This document shows positions 1 through 10,840 of a DNA stretch of 64,000 bases, in pieces (position 1 is the stretch's first letter; the number at the start of each line of letters is the position of its first letter). This DNA is from Armillaria gallica. Its lineage: Eukaryota > Basidiomycota > Agaricomycetes > Agaricales > Physalacriaceae. The position numbers were made by a program, and so were the translations under genes. Under the pieces are notes generated by a model that did not search any database, was not told the DNA's origin, and saw nothing but the letters and a program-made list of their open reading frames with translations. Location of the stretch: assembly GCA_037576215.1 (NCBI GenBank), contig JBANDB010000003.1:5270001-5334000 (forward strand). Reading direction: 5' to 3'.

Positions 1-1
1 T

Positions 2-1490
2 GCTTCGCACCGAGACATCTTCGGTAGCTCATCTTCCCTGATGGTTGGAACGGACACGCTGAGACGCCGGCTGATGGACGTTTTGGAGTCGTCCATGGCG
101 TCGTCTTTACACGGCATCACGAATGCTGTACAACTTGAACTTGAAGAAGCTACATATCAGTTCAAGGTGCAGTACAATGATAGACGCATCACAGCAGAGT
201 CGTATGTCGCCGAGACAATGGATAAGCTAAAGTTGCGGTTCAAGGATGCCATGCAGCAATTCCGCCGACCTATCATTCGGGAGAAGCTAAAGAGCATGCT
301 GGATGACAAAGTTATGGACGTGCTTGAACAACTCTATTGGCTCGACAAGCGCGCACCAGAACTCGGTGAATTGGCCGCAGATTCTCGCGTAAAGCCCGAG
401 AATGTAGACAGCTTTTGGCGACACAAGCTGGAGGCTGCATCGTCGCTTTTGACCAAGTCGGGTGTCGGCCGAGACTCGACACTACTGGTCGCGGATGGAT
501 TGAGGGCTTTAATTGACTCGATCGCCTCGGCAGATCCTTTCAACTACCATCCACGAGCTGCGGAGAGGCTCATCCAATTCTCACACATGATTCTAAGAGA
601 CCGAATCGGTGTCACGTCAGACCAGGTCGAGAACTGTATCAAGCCGTTTAAATATGAGGTCGAAGTTGAGGACCGCGAGTGGGAGCAAGGAAGGCAGAAA
701 GCCATTGATTTGTTCGAGAAGGAGCTGGGTATGTGTGAGACGAAGTTGAAGGAGCTGAGGAAGAAGGTTGGTGGTAGCCGACGGCTGGGTGGGTTGATTG
801 GGTACGTTAGGAATTTGGAGGAGGAAGACAGGAAGAGGAAGGCCAAGAAATGGGAGTCGGATTCTGAGGAGCCCGAGTCAACTCCAGAATCTTACAAGTA
901 CCCCCCTGCTCAGATACTAGATGGCGAGTAGACTGTTTGTTGTGTCGGGCTGGAAGCTGACGACATCTCTAGCGCGTCATGCAATCTTGTACAATGACCG
1001 CCTAAACATCCTGAAACTGCGGCTGGCAGCCTTGCGTTCGAAGCGATGCAAGGCGGGGCCTGATAATGATGTTCTTTGCCCTGAGGCTTTCCTTAATGTT
1101 GTAGCTGACAAGCTAGCGTACACGTCCGCCATGTTCATCAACATCGAGTTGCTAGACCAGTTCTTCTATCAGGTGCGTCAGTTCCTCCTTGTGACAGGGC
1201 GCAATCTCACCCCTTTGCAGTTCCCTCGTGAAATTGACTCCCGGCTACTGTATGACCTTGACCGCCAAGAGATCATCGAGTTTGCGCGTGAAAATCCTGC
1301 AGTGAGAGTGCACCTAGATTTGCAGCAGCGGAAGGATAAATTGGAAGAGGTAAGTAACCCGCATGATTCGGTGACCTCGTGCTCACCTTTCTATAAGGTC
1401 ATGAAGCAGCTGAATAGCTTGTCGACGCTTCGAGCGGATCCTCAACCGGCACCACGTCGACAGCGTGGTTTGTTCGGAAACATGTTCTGA
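2..1490 (+). CDS. MGM1: Mitochondrial inner-membrane dynamin Mgm1 (OPA1 family), 3' part
   Basis: This is the C-terminal 447 residues of a large dynamin-like GTPase that drives inner mitochondrial membrane fusion and cristae maintenance. The frame is open to the left edge, so the presequence, membrane anchor and GTPase domain lie outside the window. Exons are 2-923, 973-1172, 1221-1349 and 1398-1490. Family blocks seen are [12 protein letters not shown] (stalk), [31 protein letters not shown] and, after an intron, [13 protein letters not shown], as in fungal Mgm1. The first intron (924-972) is best read as GC-AG: no GT donor gives the right phase, while the GCGAGT donor restores the frame as [14 protein letters not shown]. 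The other two introns are ordinary 48-nt GT-AG introns. The protein ends in an arginine-rich tail before a TGA stop. The SCP2 gene follows on the other strand, 158 bp away. The family call is firm; the 5' end is missing only because of the window edge. Confidence 0.9.
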
Positions 1491-1648
1491 CGTGACGACT
1501 CTAACGTAGTTATTTTATTTCATTACACCTGGATTTGGTTCGGTTTTCATGTTCCCCACTCACTAATTCACGAGCAATACATTTAATCCTTGCATATTGA
1601 CGTAACGGTATGTATGACAGCGATGGTAGAAATGCGGTATAGCGTACA

Positions 1649-2236
1649 CTATAGCTTAGCTTTGGCCCCCTATGCACAATATGAACGCGTTTTCGGTTTT
1701 GATTCAAAGGGAATTTACCTTCAACACAGCGTCGAGTTTGGTCGCAAGCATAATGTTTCCCTTTGTCTTGAGTTTTCCAGTCATGAATGCTTTTTGGCCG
1801 TTGAGCTTGGAATTGCGTCAGCTTGTAAGGCACTGCCAAGGATAGATGGAGACAACCTTTCCAGACGCCAGATCCGTCAAAGTATCGTCCGAAACAGTGA
1901 TGATGATGTCGGCTTTCGTTGGAGGTGGTCCTGTTGTAACCTCGCCCTTCTTCTTCAGGTCAATAGTCCAGACTGCCTTCTTGCCCTCGCCGTTCGTCAC
2001 TTGGAGCTCAAATACACCATTGGTCTGTAACGCATTAAGAGAAGATATGGCAGAACGCAACAAAGTCTGGCACCTTTTTGATCTGATTCTTCTTCTCGGC
2101 GTCGGTGTAGCCTGCAAAGGACGAGCCAAGGGCGGAGATAAAGGCAGAGGACTGGTAAACGTCACGCGTCAGTATGTAATTGACGTGGATAATGAAGGCA
2201 ACGGGCCTTGAAGCCATCGACTTTGAGGTCGGACAT
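1649..2236 (-). CDS. SCP2 sterol-carrier domain protein with C-terminal AKL peroxisome signal
   Basis: A small (127 aa) stand-alone SCP2 domain, a lipid and acyl-CoA binding fold found in peroxisomes. Exons in coding order are 2236-2207, 2151-2074, 2024-1857, 1805-1719 and 1669-1649. Visible family blocks are [19 protein letters not shown], a WTIDLKKKG strand, [11 protein letters not shown] and [17 protein letters not shown]. The last exon encodes GAKAKL and then stop, and AKL is a standard type 1 peroxisomal targeting signal. Intron 1 (2152-2206) begins GCCCGT and is best read as GC-AG: keeping DGFK joined to SSAFISAL matches the family, while the nearest GT choice would drop VDGFK. It is divergent from the aldolase gene and shares its promoter. 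Length is normal for fungal single-domain SCP2 proteins. The natural ligand cannot be told from sequence. Confidence 0.88.
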
Positions 2237-2643
2237 GGTGGTGACGAAGAGAGTAGTGGTAGTTGGGGATCAATCCAGCTTACCCTGTGGGGTCAGCAAG
2301 CCGGTTTCACATGATAATTGCTGCCGATTGATAAGATTCAAAGATAAGATTAACGTCATTCTTCTTACGTGACTGACGAATACAATGCGAAAGTAATCTA
2401 AGAAATTCGAACTTGATGAAGGTATAGAAGGACATTTTGTTATCGAGAGAACACGCGTCCGGTTTGAAATCGGATCGATGAGAAATGAAACACGTGGTGC
2501 TTGTAGTTGCGGACCGGAATTCTGGCGGAATTTGAGTTTTAATAACTGAGCTTGAAGCAGTCATCTCCCCAGTACCGGCCTGCAAAATCGCCAGACATCC
2601 GTGTCGCGTTGCCTTCGAATTTCGTTATCTGTGATCCATCAGA
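2237..2643. promoter_or_regulatory. Shared promoter region of the divergent SCP2 and aldolase genes
   Basis: A 407-bp spacer between the start codons of the SCP2 gene (minus) and the DHDPS-family gene (plus). No TATA box or named operator stands out. Open reading frames across it lack any recognised domain. Both genes must draw on it for transcription start. Confidence 0.5.
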
Positions 2644-3672
2644 ATGTCGATCCCTCCACCGCCCGGCTATTATGTCCCTGCGGTACTCTTTATGACCGAG
2701 AGCGAGGATTTCGACGTCCCAGCGATCAAAGCACATGTCCTGAGACTGGCCAAGGTGCTCGACACTCTCTCAACGATGTAAAGACAGCTAACATTGACTA
2801 GGGAGGCGTGACTGGAATCCTGGTGCAAGGCAGTAATGGCGAAGCTCAGTTTCTCTCGCGTGAAGAGCGTATAGAGGCGATTAAGCTCACTCGCAAGACT
2901 TTGGATGAAAATGGGTTCCAGAATACTGTAGTCATCGCTGGAACGGGTGCCCAGTCTACAAGGGAGACGAAGCAGTTTAACGTCGACGCGAAGGAAGCTG
3001 GTGCATCCCATGCTCTCGTCCTTACACCATCTACTTGGCCCCCACAGATGACCGTGGACAACGTGATCAAGTTCCACACTGAGGTGTGTCTTCCGATTTC
3101 TAAACGATTCATATGATGGACATGCATGCCAGGTTGCCGATGCCTCCCCCATCCCTACAATGATCTACAACTTCCCTGTTGTCACGGCCGGCCAGGATCT
3201 TGACTCGGACACCATCGCAACCCTTGCTGCACATCCAAACATCGTCGGCACCAAGCTTTCTTGTGGTAACATTGGGAAGCTCCAGCGGCTCACTTCACGA
3301 TTCTCGCCGTCTGAGTTTGCTGTCTTTGCGGGAAGAACGGACTTTTTCCTTCATAGTCTGATTTCGGGGAGTGCTGGGTTGATAGGCGCATCCGTAAACA
3401 TCGTGCCCAAGCTGCACGGAAAACTGTTACGGCTTTACGAGGAGGGGAAAATAGCTGAGGCCACAGCGTTGCAAGCCAAGATGGGACATGCTGATTGGGC
3501 AGTGCAGAAGATCGGAGGGATCGGAGGTGTGAAGAGTATCGTTTCGAGGAACTTTGATTACGGTGAGGCGGTGGTGAGGGCGCCGCTGAAGCGAGTTGCT
3601 TGGGATGCTTTGACGGTGAACAAACATTATAGTGCAATAGAGGAGGTGATAGCATTGGAGAAGGCGTTATAA
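2644..3672 (+). CDS. DapA/KDG-aldolase family class I aldolase
   Basis: A 310-aa member of the dihydrodipicolinate synthase / N-acetylneuraminate lyase superfamily, class I aldolases that form a Schiff base with a lysine. Exons are 2644-2754, 2802-3083 and 3133-3672 with GT-AG introns of 47 and 49 nt. Seen directly: the nucleophile-binding loop GSNGEAQFLS; the catalytic tyrosine in MIYNFP (about residue 143); and the Schiff-base lysine in GTKLSCGN (about residue 172). In fungi this family includes 2-keto-3-deoxy-L-galactonate aldolase (galacturonate breakdown) and 4-hydroxy-2-oxoglutarate aldolase. Lysine synthesis by DapA is not expected, because fungi use the aminoadipate route. A pectin-sugar role would fit the pectate lyase nearby, but that is inference. 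Its stop lies only 20 bp from that of the convergent RAD51D-like gene. Confidence 0.88.
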
Positions 3673-3692
3673 TGTCGAATTAGAAGAGAAAA

Positions 3693-4833
3693 CTAAGCAG
3701 ATTTCAAAACGTCATGGCAGATCCGAAAACGTGTCCAAATGTTTGAATGCTATCAATGCGTAAGCCCATGTCAATGAAAATCGAACAGACTCACTGTGGA
3801 ACGAGATCGAAGCATTTCAACGACGTAGATTTCTGCGTCATCTTGATCCTGATATTCTGAAAGCCATAAGGTTGAATCGCTCATGAACGAAAAGGAGGGA
3901 CCGAGAGCAGGCTTTTTTGTAGTCCATTCAAAGACAGACAATGAATCATCTCCTCGGAGGGCCGTAGCGTTGTTGATCACCTTGTCAGAGAATCAAGTTG
4001 GACACGTACTGAAACGACTAACACACTCACGAAAACTGTCAGGGATAGAGTCTGAGATAACGCGCGTAATTGTTGCATGAAGCTACTCATGATGGCATGC
4101 CCTTGGGACGAAACGGCGCTCAGATTAGATCCTAGTAGAGGGGTAATGCAATCAATGAAGATGCAGCCGACGCGCTGCTGCGACGTTGGAAGTGCCCACA
4201 GAACCTCGTAGACGGCCTCAATTTCGAATGCCACAGAAACTTGCAGTCGGTCCAAGACGTCTGAGGCCTATTTCATTGAGTACATATGTATCGTCATGGA
4301 AAGGGAATGGTCTCACTTGTACGTCCATCTCTGCCTGGGTACGGTAGGCTCGTTCAGGCGAGAACTCACCACGCGTGTCAATCCATAGCGCGACACAGTT
4401 CGACTGCACCTGGAGATAACGGATAGCCAAGTTCAATGCAAACGCCTGCTTGGTGTATTAGCGTTAAACATGCTTTCTCTGTTGACAAGAAACTTACAGT
4501 CTTTCCTGATCCTCTGTCCCCAGAAATTTCAACTATTTGCGAGCCCGCAAAGCCATCCGTGAGAGCATCCAATTCGGCAACACCAGTGAATAGTTTTGAA
4601 TGGAGAGCATTGGGTAGATCAGCAGAACATATCCCGGGCGCAGAAAGTAGCTCTGCGACGCGTGCAATGAATGCACGAAGTTGCGGTAGTGTCAGCGCGT
4701 CGTGGGGTAACTTTTCGTAGATGTCTAGAGCAGATTCGTGGAATAAGAGGTCTCTGTCAGTTACAATTCCGTTATTCTTGAGTAGGGTGACGATTTCTTG
4801 GGGGATTGAAGGGACAAGAGCGCTCAAGCGCAT
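3693..4833 (-). CDS. RAD51D: RAD51D-like recombinase paralogue
   Basis: A 315-aa RecA-fold ATPase of the RAD51-paralogue group, expected to help load Rad51 in homologous recombination. Exons in coding order are 4833-4498, 4448-4317, 4267-4031, 3980-3795 and 3749-3693. Walker A is GDRGSGKT (residues 105-112), directly followed by an exon junction. The Walker B strand is VGCIFIDC (about 189-196). The block KPALGPSFSF near the C terminus resembles the KPALGRSWSF block of RAD51D and argues for this paralogue over RAD51C or XRCC2. An upstream in-frame ATG at 4869 could add 12 residues; 4833 is preferred because MRLSALVPSIP aligns with the usual RAD51D start. The last intron (3750-3794, GTGAGT donor) is inferred; without it the frame reads on to a stop at 3771. 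The acceptor at 4449 is a NAGNAG pair, allowing one glutamine more or less. Confidence 0.82.
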
Positions 4834-5115
4834 CGGTGTACTGAAACAAGTAGAAGGTGTCCGGGACATCGGGCCGGAGAAATATATTCTCTGCTGGTCA
4901 GTTTACTCATCAGTTTATGTCAAATTCTAACGGAGTCGGTAAAGAATATCCAGTGGACGCGTTCCCTGCCGTGCAGCTTCATTCCTCTCTCAAGTCTTCA
5001 AAGTGTAAGACGAGTTACGTTGCTATGTAGAACAAGTAATAGTTATAGGCAAAAGTTATATTTCATTATGATCACATATGAAGGACATGGACCTTGCAGT
5101 AACAGGATGAAGGAC
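4834..5115. other. Spacer between the pectate lyase 3' end and the RAD51D-like start
   Basis: A 282-bp tandem spacer. It must hold the RAD51D-like promoter and the pectate lyase terminator. No RNA gene or further coding sequence is visible. The stretch near 5030-5090 is AT-rich. Confidence 0.4.
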
Positions 5116-6752
5116 TTAGAGCTCCGTGATATCATCATCCGTGTATAGGCAATACTAAAATCCCGGTTCAATGAGTGATGACGACGACTGGGACCGGCGA
5201 TCACTCACTTTACTATCAGGACCAGAGCCAAGTTCTGTAGGCTCATCGCCATCGTCGTTGCCTTTGAACCTTTAATTTGAAGTTAGAGTCGCAGCAGGAA
5301 GGTAAGCAACGGTGCTGTCACCTCTCGCAAATCGTGTCAACATTATCAACTTTCGTAGTGCTGATAGTCGCAGTGCTATGAATGTCGTCAGTAGACTCAT
5401 CTGAGGCGCGCCTACGAGTACATACTCTCCATAGTTTCTGGATATCATTTATCATCAAGGGTCACATTCAGACGGGATGAAAACTCACGAGTTGATACCC
5501 ACAAGGACGGACCCTAGCCATATATATCAGGTAAACCAAGGGTTCTGTGAACCGGAAAACAAGATACAGCTTACCGTCGACAGCCCACACATCATTTATC
5601 TCGACGTGCCTTTCGTATTGGGTGCCGCTAGACGCGCGTACATATAAGAAATGTCCAAGGACAGGAACAATGACGTTTACCAGTTACCGCACTAACAGAT
5701 AGGTAAGTCAGAAATCGAAAACCGTCATAACGTGGGACACTGCTCACGCTGCGGTAGAGTTTTCCAAAATCTTCAACGTAGAACTAGAAAATCGGGATTG
5801 GAGCTGCGACTGATATTTATAGGACGGTAGACTCACGGAGTTGATAACAACCTGGGTTTGGTTCAGTCGAGAAGAGTGTCCCAGTGTATAAGCGTACGTA
5901 CCGTGCCTCCGCCTATGATTCATGGAAAGATCATTCATTCGGGTTCAATCTAACAGATAGAAATAATCATACCGTTGTGTTGGATGACTTAACATAAGGT
6001 ATTAGTTAATGAACATCGCATGTCTGTTGGTCAATCACACACCTTTATCATCAGCAGACTATGGAACAGAATTAGCAAGTCAATATGATATGAAAAGCGG
6101 AAGTGCGAGTGTACCTTAGCCTAGAAGGAATGCAGTTCTGTTAGAGGCGATCTAGCCAAAAGGTAGAGTAAGACGGGAACATACGCCGCCGTAGTTTATT
6201 CGGGATGTTCCACTAGTCTGCTTGATGGTAATGGCATCTTCACACACGTCCTGAACAGGATTACTCAAAAAAAAATCATTCTGCAGGATTGTCACTAGCC
6301 TCAAACCAGACATGCGACAAAGTGCACGATCCTGTGTCCCGCAGTCAGGCCGAATGAATAAAGGTGGAAGGAAGAACGCACCGAGACAATGGACTCCTTC
6401 CGCTTGGTTGGCTCCGATAACAACGCGACTCAGAGTCGCTCCTTCCTCCAAGAGGAAAACAGCATCGGCATCGCCTCCTTCCGATTGCCCACTGCAAGCG
6501 CCAGAACCACGGTCGTAACGGGTGTAGGGCTCGTCGGGCTCAAAGGTCTTCCCGGCAGCAATAGTCTTAGCACTAGAAAGAGATACAGATGCTGGCGGAT
6601 CGGGGAACACGTTAGTCGCGCTGCGACGGTGCACGGGCGGAGCTCTAGGACAGCATGAAGGAAAGCACGAAAGACGAGACAAGACGACGGGCTCACGGCT
6701 TGGATAGCACAAAGGTGCAAAGTGCCGCTAGAACAAATGTGCGAGAGAGCAT
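5116..6752 (-). CDS. Secreted pectate lyase, polysaccharide lyase family 3 (17 exons)
   Basis: A 256-aa extracellular PL3 pectate lyase, cleaving polygalacturonate by calcium-dependent beta-elimination. Coding is only 771 nt spread over 1637 bp. Exons in order: 6752-6697, 6644-6382, 6331-6300, 6250-6185, 6120-6115, 6058-6043, 5987-5973, 5912-5902, 5851-5837, 5783-5748, 5691-5681, 5627-5575, 5513-5489, 5437-5426, 5375-5322, 5269-5209 and 5154-5116. A signal peptide is plain ([18 protein letters not shown]). Family blocks are [51 protein letters not shown] (here [15 protein letters not shown]), [53 protein letters not shown] and a closing [15 protein letters not shown]. Exon 5 is 6 nt and several others are 11-16 nt. 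Intron 3 (6251-6299) has a GC donor (GCTAGT). All exons join in frame, so the gene looks intact. Confidence 0.9.
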
Positions 6753-6814
6753 GCTTGAACAGAGGTGTACAAACAAGTGATTTCACTGAGGAGTGAACTG
6801 AGTGCTCCCCAAAC

Positions 6815-6823
6815 CTTTTTATA
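6815..6823 (-). promoter_or_regulatory. TATA box of the pectate lyase gene
   Basis: TATAAAAAG on the minus strand, 62-71 nt upstream of the pectate lyase start codon at 6752. Spacing suits a transcription start roughly 30 nt downstream and a short leader. Strong TATA boxes are common on inducible secreted-enzyme genes. Confidence 0.6.
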
Positions 6824-8651
6824 CTGTTTGCCCATCTGCCAAGGGTCTACTTTGACCCAGGAAAATCAAACGTAGTCTCTTGGAAGCAAAAAAACACGGA
6901 AAATTCTTATACAGAGCTTGAGGGAGGGGGGTCCAGAGAAGCTCTACGGAGAAAGATATCCCGTGCCAAGAAGATCACCAGGAAAGGGCCGCAGGCCGTA
7001 CTAGCAAGTAACCAGAAATACGATGCCATGAGATACGGCAACGGATATACCTCGTCGACTTCAATATCGTCAAAAGCCGACGATGGTGGGCAACAGACGA
7101 ACGCTTATTTTGGGATGATTGCCGCTGCGCGTGCCACGTGAGATGCACATGGGATGGACCTCAACTCTCACTTCAAGAGTCAGGACTCAGAACTCGTCGT
7201 TTACCATATGAGTCCCAATCCCGGTGGTCGAACAGAGCAATCCAGTGGTACAGTGGCCGTAAAACGCCCTTTGTGTTTCTCCGCTGACCCTCGCACCAGT
7301 TGGTTATTCGCGGCTGACGGAAAAATGACGGATTGAGCCAAGAGTTTTTTGCCTCAAGGACATCAACCTGGTACTACAATCCGCAGTCAAAAATGACCTG
7401 GAACTCGGCAATTTCAGAAAGCAGCCACCCAAAAAAAGGAAATAATGCGAATAAGCCTTAGCCAAGTCTAGAGTTTTTATTCTCAAGTGCCTTATGCTCC
7501 AGTCTGATACAAGTCAACGGTGAAGTAAGTATTGAAATAAAGCCACAGTCTGGCGAAGTAAAGGAAGACGAGATTACCAATCTTCCCTGGCTGTAAGAAA
7601 AGATAGACTTGAGGAAAAACATCGTCCCGGAGTGCTACCCTCGATGCTAGAGGTCACTCACTAACTTGAAATAACTGTGTTATTCTTGCAACTTTTATCA
7701 AAGTCGTGGAAAACTAAACACTGCAAACGTGTTTTTCTTTCAACCATACCTGACTCGGAGGACAAGACCAAGCCTACGGAAATGCATATTGCTCGACTAT
7801 AGTTGTCTTCCGCTCATAGGCTGGGGGACGGCAGCCACTCGAAAGTTTTAGCTTCCTAATACAGCTTTCAAAGGTTCACCCACTGGCAATGTCACAGTCG
7901 CTGTCAACCCGGCTTTATCTGACGGATCGCTGGAGATGTTGGCAAGGCAAAAAGTGTACGGCTTGCTCCCGAAGTACTTGAAGGAGACCTGGAGCAGATA
8001 TCATTATATGGAGGACGGTACGACGGCTCGGGAATCAAACCACTGCCGGCTGTGGTCCATCTGTTCTACGTTTATTATTTTCCCGGAGACCCAAGGGGAA
8101 ATCAAGAGATGCCATACGGTTCGTTGCCTTTGGACAGATTGCGGTACACCGATTGAAACTACAGAGCTGGAAACCTACGACAGGTACGAAATATCTTTTC
8201 AAACATGCAGCTCATACTATTATAGGGAGTCGTCTGCAACATGCTGGATTCATCCAGGGATCCATCGCGCAGAGAAATGCATTTGTTCAACCGGGGCCGC
8301 GAAGTGTGCGTCCAACTAAGTGTCCCCGTTCTACGCCGGCGTTCCGGATTACCGATATTGGTCGCGGAAGGAGCAGAAAAGAGATGAGACTAAGTGCCAA
8401 CATAATCTGCAGAAATGAAAGACTTGGTTTAGGGTGAGCTTGTGTGCGCCCGTACGGTCTTCACAAAGTTCTTTGATGGAGAGGTTATACAACGAGGAGA
8501 GGATTATTATGCTCGTCTCTATTGGAGGCGTAAAGTACAATATATATTCCGCGTGGACCGCGGTAGAGACTACCATATCATTTTAGTCAACAACCATTGA
8601 AAGAGGGTATTTCGCAGAGGCGTAGAGCGACACACTATACAATCATGACAA
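6824..8651. other. Long intergenic region with no supported gene
   Basis: About 1.8 kb between the pectate lyase promoter and the 3' end of the SSU1-type gene. Base composition, including CpG, resembles the neighbouring genes rather than the transposon block. The longest ORF (7936-8319, plus, 127 codons) has no domain I recognise, and I could not extend it with splice sites into a convincing protein. It may be a decayed gene, a lineage-specific gene or regulatory DNA for the pectate lyase. Confidence 0.4.
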
Positions 8652-9959
8652 TCATGACGGGATTTCGAATATACGCTTATTGCGTATCAAGACTAACGTC
8701 CGTGTAGTCACAAAACACCACAGGATCAAAGTTGCGACCGCATATATAGATCCCCACACGCGGAAGAATGTAGAGTCGAGAGTGCTTGCGAGACTCAGAG
8801 TCAGATTCGCATATACCCCCTGCACATTTGTGAGGAAACGGGAGAAAAGAGAGAACAATATACTTACATTTGGGAAAATAAGCCCCCACGTCTCTATTTT
8901 GAAGGGAATACGCGTTTGGCGCATGATATTTTGTACACCGAGAAGGGCAAAAAACAACCATCCCGACGCCAGTGACCATAGCACGACGGATATGATCGTG
9001 CAGACAACGTTGATGGACGCACCAGTAGTCTCGGCAACGAGAAACTTGGAGGACCCGTAGGGTAAGGGTAGGACTGTCTCGAAGAATTGTCCAAGGAGTA
9101 GAATAGCGTATCCCGCCTGGCCTGTGGGTCCGAGGGGTAAGAATGCGGAGGTTATCGTTCCGCCGGGTGGCAGTCCGTGAAGGATCAGGCGAAGTAGATA
9201 TATAGTCAAAATCATCAAGGCTACGGATAGACCAATGGATACCATGAAAATCGCGAGAGAAGCGGTGATGAGCGCGTGGTTCAGGGAATATGTGTAGAGC
9301 GACGAGGCTACGACACCGCCACCGGAGGATGTAACGATTAGGGTTATGACAGGAAGCACCCAAGCGGGAGTCATGGTCTCCAGTGTGTGAGTATGGGTGG
9401 TTTTCCTGGGGGAGCGCTTAATACAGGTTGAGTGGACGGAGTGGCCCGGTATACTCACATATAGTGGAGGACACCGAAACAGCAGAGGAAGGAACACAGG
9501 ACGTCTATCCACCAGAAAGACCAAAGGACATACATGAATGGCTTACCGCCAAAATTGTAGTCGTCGTGGATGAGGCCGACGGCGATGGTGAGAATAGTGA
9601 TGGACCCCATGGGGAAGGTACCCGTGTAGAGACTCTGAGCGGGGTGCCGGATCATCACGCCCCAGGCATCGGGGAACATGATGTAACGGACGAGAGAGAT
9701 GAGGGCAAAGACAATGAAAAGAGATAGATTGAGGAAGAAGAAGATGAGGGTAATGATTTTCATTCCTTGGGAGCCCTTGCCATACGGAAAGACGTGGAAC
9801 AGGATGTCGACTGCCCCGGTACCCATGATGACGGCGAACCAGGCTGGGATGAAATTTCTACGGGAAACAGTTTATTTGATGTGATAGTGCGTAGAAAGAG
9901 GTGGAGTACCTGATAACATTGACGGTTTCTTTTTCAGAACGGTAGGAACCAGCCGCCAT
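8652..9959 (-). CDS. SSU1: SSU1/TDT-family plasma-membrane sulfite exporter
   Basis: A 384-aa multi-pass membrane protein of the tellurite-resistance/dicarboxylate transporter (TDT) family. Its best-known fungal members export sulfite and give sulfite resistance. Exons in coding order are 9959-9910, 9857-9459, 9405-8868 and 8819-8652; introns are GT-AG and 48-53 nt. Blocks seen are FIPAWFAVIMGTGAV at the N terminus, LYTGTFPMGSITI, the loop LETMTPAWVLPVITLIV, LPPGGTITSAFLPLGP, and WGLIFPN joined across the last intron to GVYANL, with FFRVWGS following. About ten hydrophobic segments can be counted. The start is taken at MAAGSYRSEK, giving a short cytoplasmic N terminus. Substrate is inferred from the family; malate transport is the other known activity. 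Confidence 0.85.
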
Positions 9960-10482
9960 GAGCAGTCTAAGCCTGAGGGGAAAGGTCGTACTTTGAACAT
10001 TTAATAACACCGTTCCTTTTATTTGAACCGCCAAGGCACGGGAACGTAACCCTGTGATGGCGCTACGGAAATGTCGGTTGAAAACGTGATACTGTTCAAT
10101 TTTGAGCCTTTGACGGTATCACGGGAGCGGGCCATTATGGTAGCTCCCGCCATATAAATGTTCCATCTCCAGTACTTTGAACGATGGGCATGAATACAGT
10201 TGTGCAAAATGGTATAGAACAGCCCACGCCCATTCGTTAGTGTGCTAGTGGCGGAGAATCACACAAAATGGGTTTAAACATATACATCGACGCCAAGAGT
10301 TATGCCCAATAAGGCCTTGAAAATGAGGCTACATGGGGAAAGTGGTATTCACAGCGGCCCAAGGGTAAAATCCACAATGTCGAGAGCGGGAACATTCACG
10401 ATACACACGCATGAATTTTGAAATAACAGAGGACGCAGGAACTCATGGATTGCATGATAAGAAACAAAGCAAATGGATACAA
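9960..10482. other. Upstream region of the SSU1-type gene
   Basis: A 523-bp spacer between the SSU1-type start and the RPS28 stop, both on the minus strand. It should hold the transporter promoter. Small ORFs here (for example 10019-10207) have no recognisable features. Confidence 0.4.
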
Positions 10483-10840
10483 TCAACGTAAGCGACTGCA
10501 GGGGAATAAGCAGATGAATATTTGGGGACAAAAAGAGACATACCGAGCTTCACGTTCACTCTCGAGTAAAGCCAGAATGTCCTGCTCCCTCACGGGTCCC
10601 TTGACATTCCGAATAATGGACCGTGATGTGTCGTCCATGAATTCTACTCGGACTTGGGTAACACCTCCCCGGGAGCCAGTCCTGCCTAGGACCTACAGAC
10701 TTTATTAGGCAAAGGACCAGTCGGCGGATCCTGCACGCACTTTGATAACTTTTGCCAGCTTGACGGGGGCTTTGGAGGAGTCCTAAATGGGACCGTCAGC
10801 AGAGGAAAACTGCAACAGTACGGGTCAGAATACTCACCAT
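10483..10840 (-). CDS. RPS28: 40S ribosomal protein S28 (eS28)
   Basis: The 68-aa small-subunit ribosomal protein eS28, at its usual full length. Exons in coding order are 10840-10838 (start codon only), 10782-10741, 10692-10544 and 10495-10483. Diagnostic blocks are [19 protein letters not shown] (across an exon junction), [12 protein letters not shown] and the C-terminal [12 protein letters not shown]. Intron 1 falls directly after the ATG, a common arrangement in fungal ribosomal protein genes. All three introns are GT-AG, 48-55 nt. The gene is divergent from the VTT-domain gene. Confidence 0.97.

Noticed and set aside
3771..3794. RAD51D-like protein ending at the stop at 3771
   Set aside because: A GTGAGT donor at 3794 and a TAG acceptor at 3750 give a 45-nt intron and a C terminus (HSNIWTRFRI) more like the family; the unspliced end remains possible.
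5155..5208. Pectate lyase ending in [10 protein letters not shown] before a stop at 5155
   Set aside because: Read-through of a GTGAGT...TTTTAG intron gives that tail; splicing it out restores the YCLYTDDDI ending typical of PL3.
7936..8319. 127-codon plus-strand ORF in the gap upstream of the pectate lyase
   Set aside because: No domain, no convincing splice partners and no signal peptide; coding support is too weak to call a gene.
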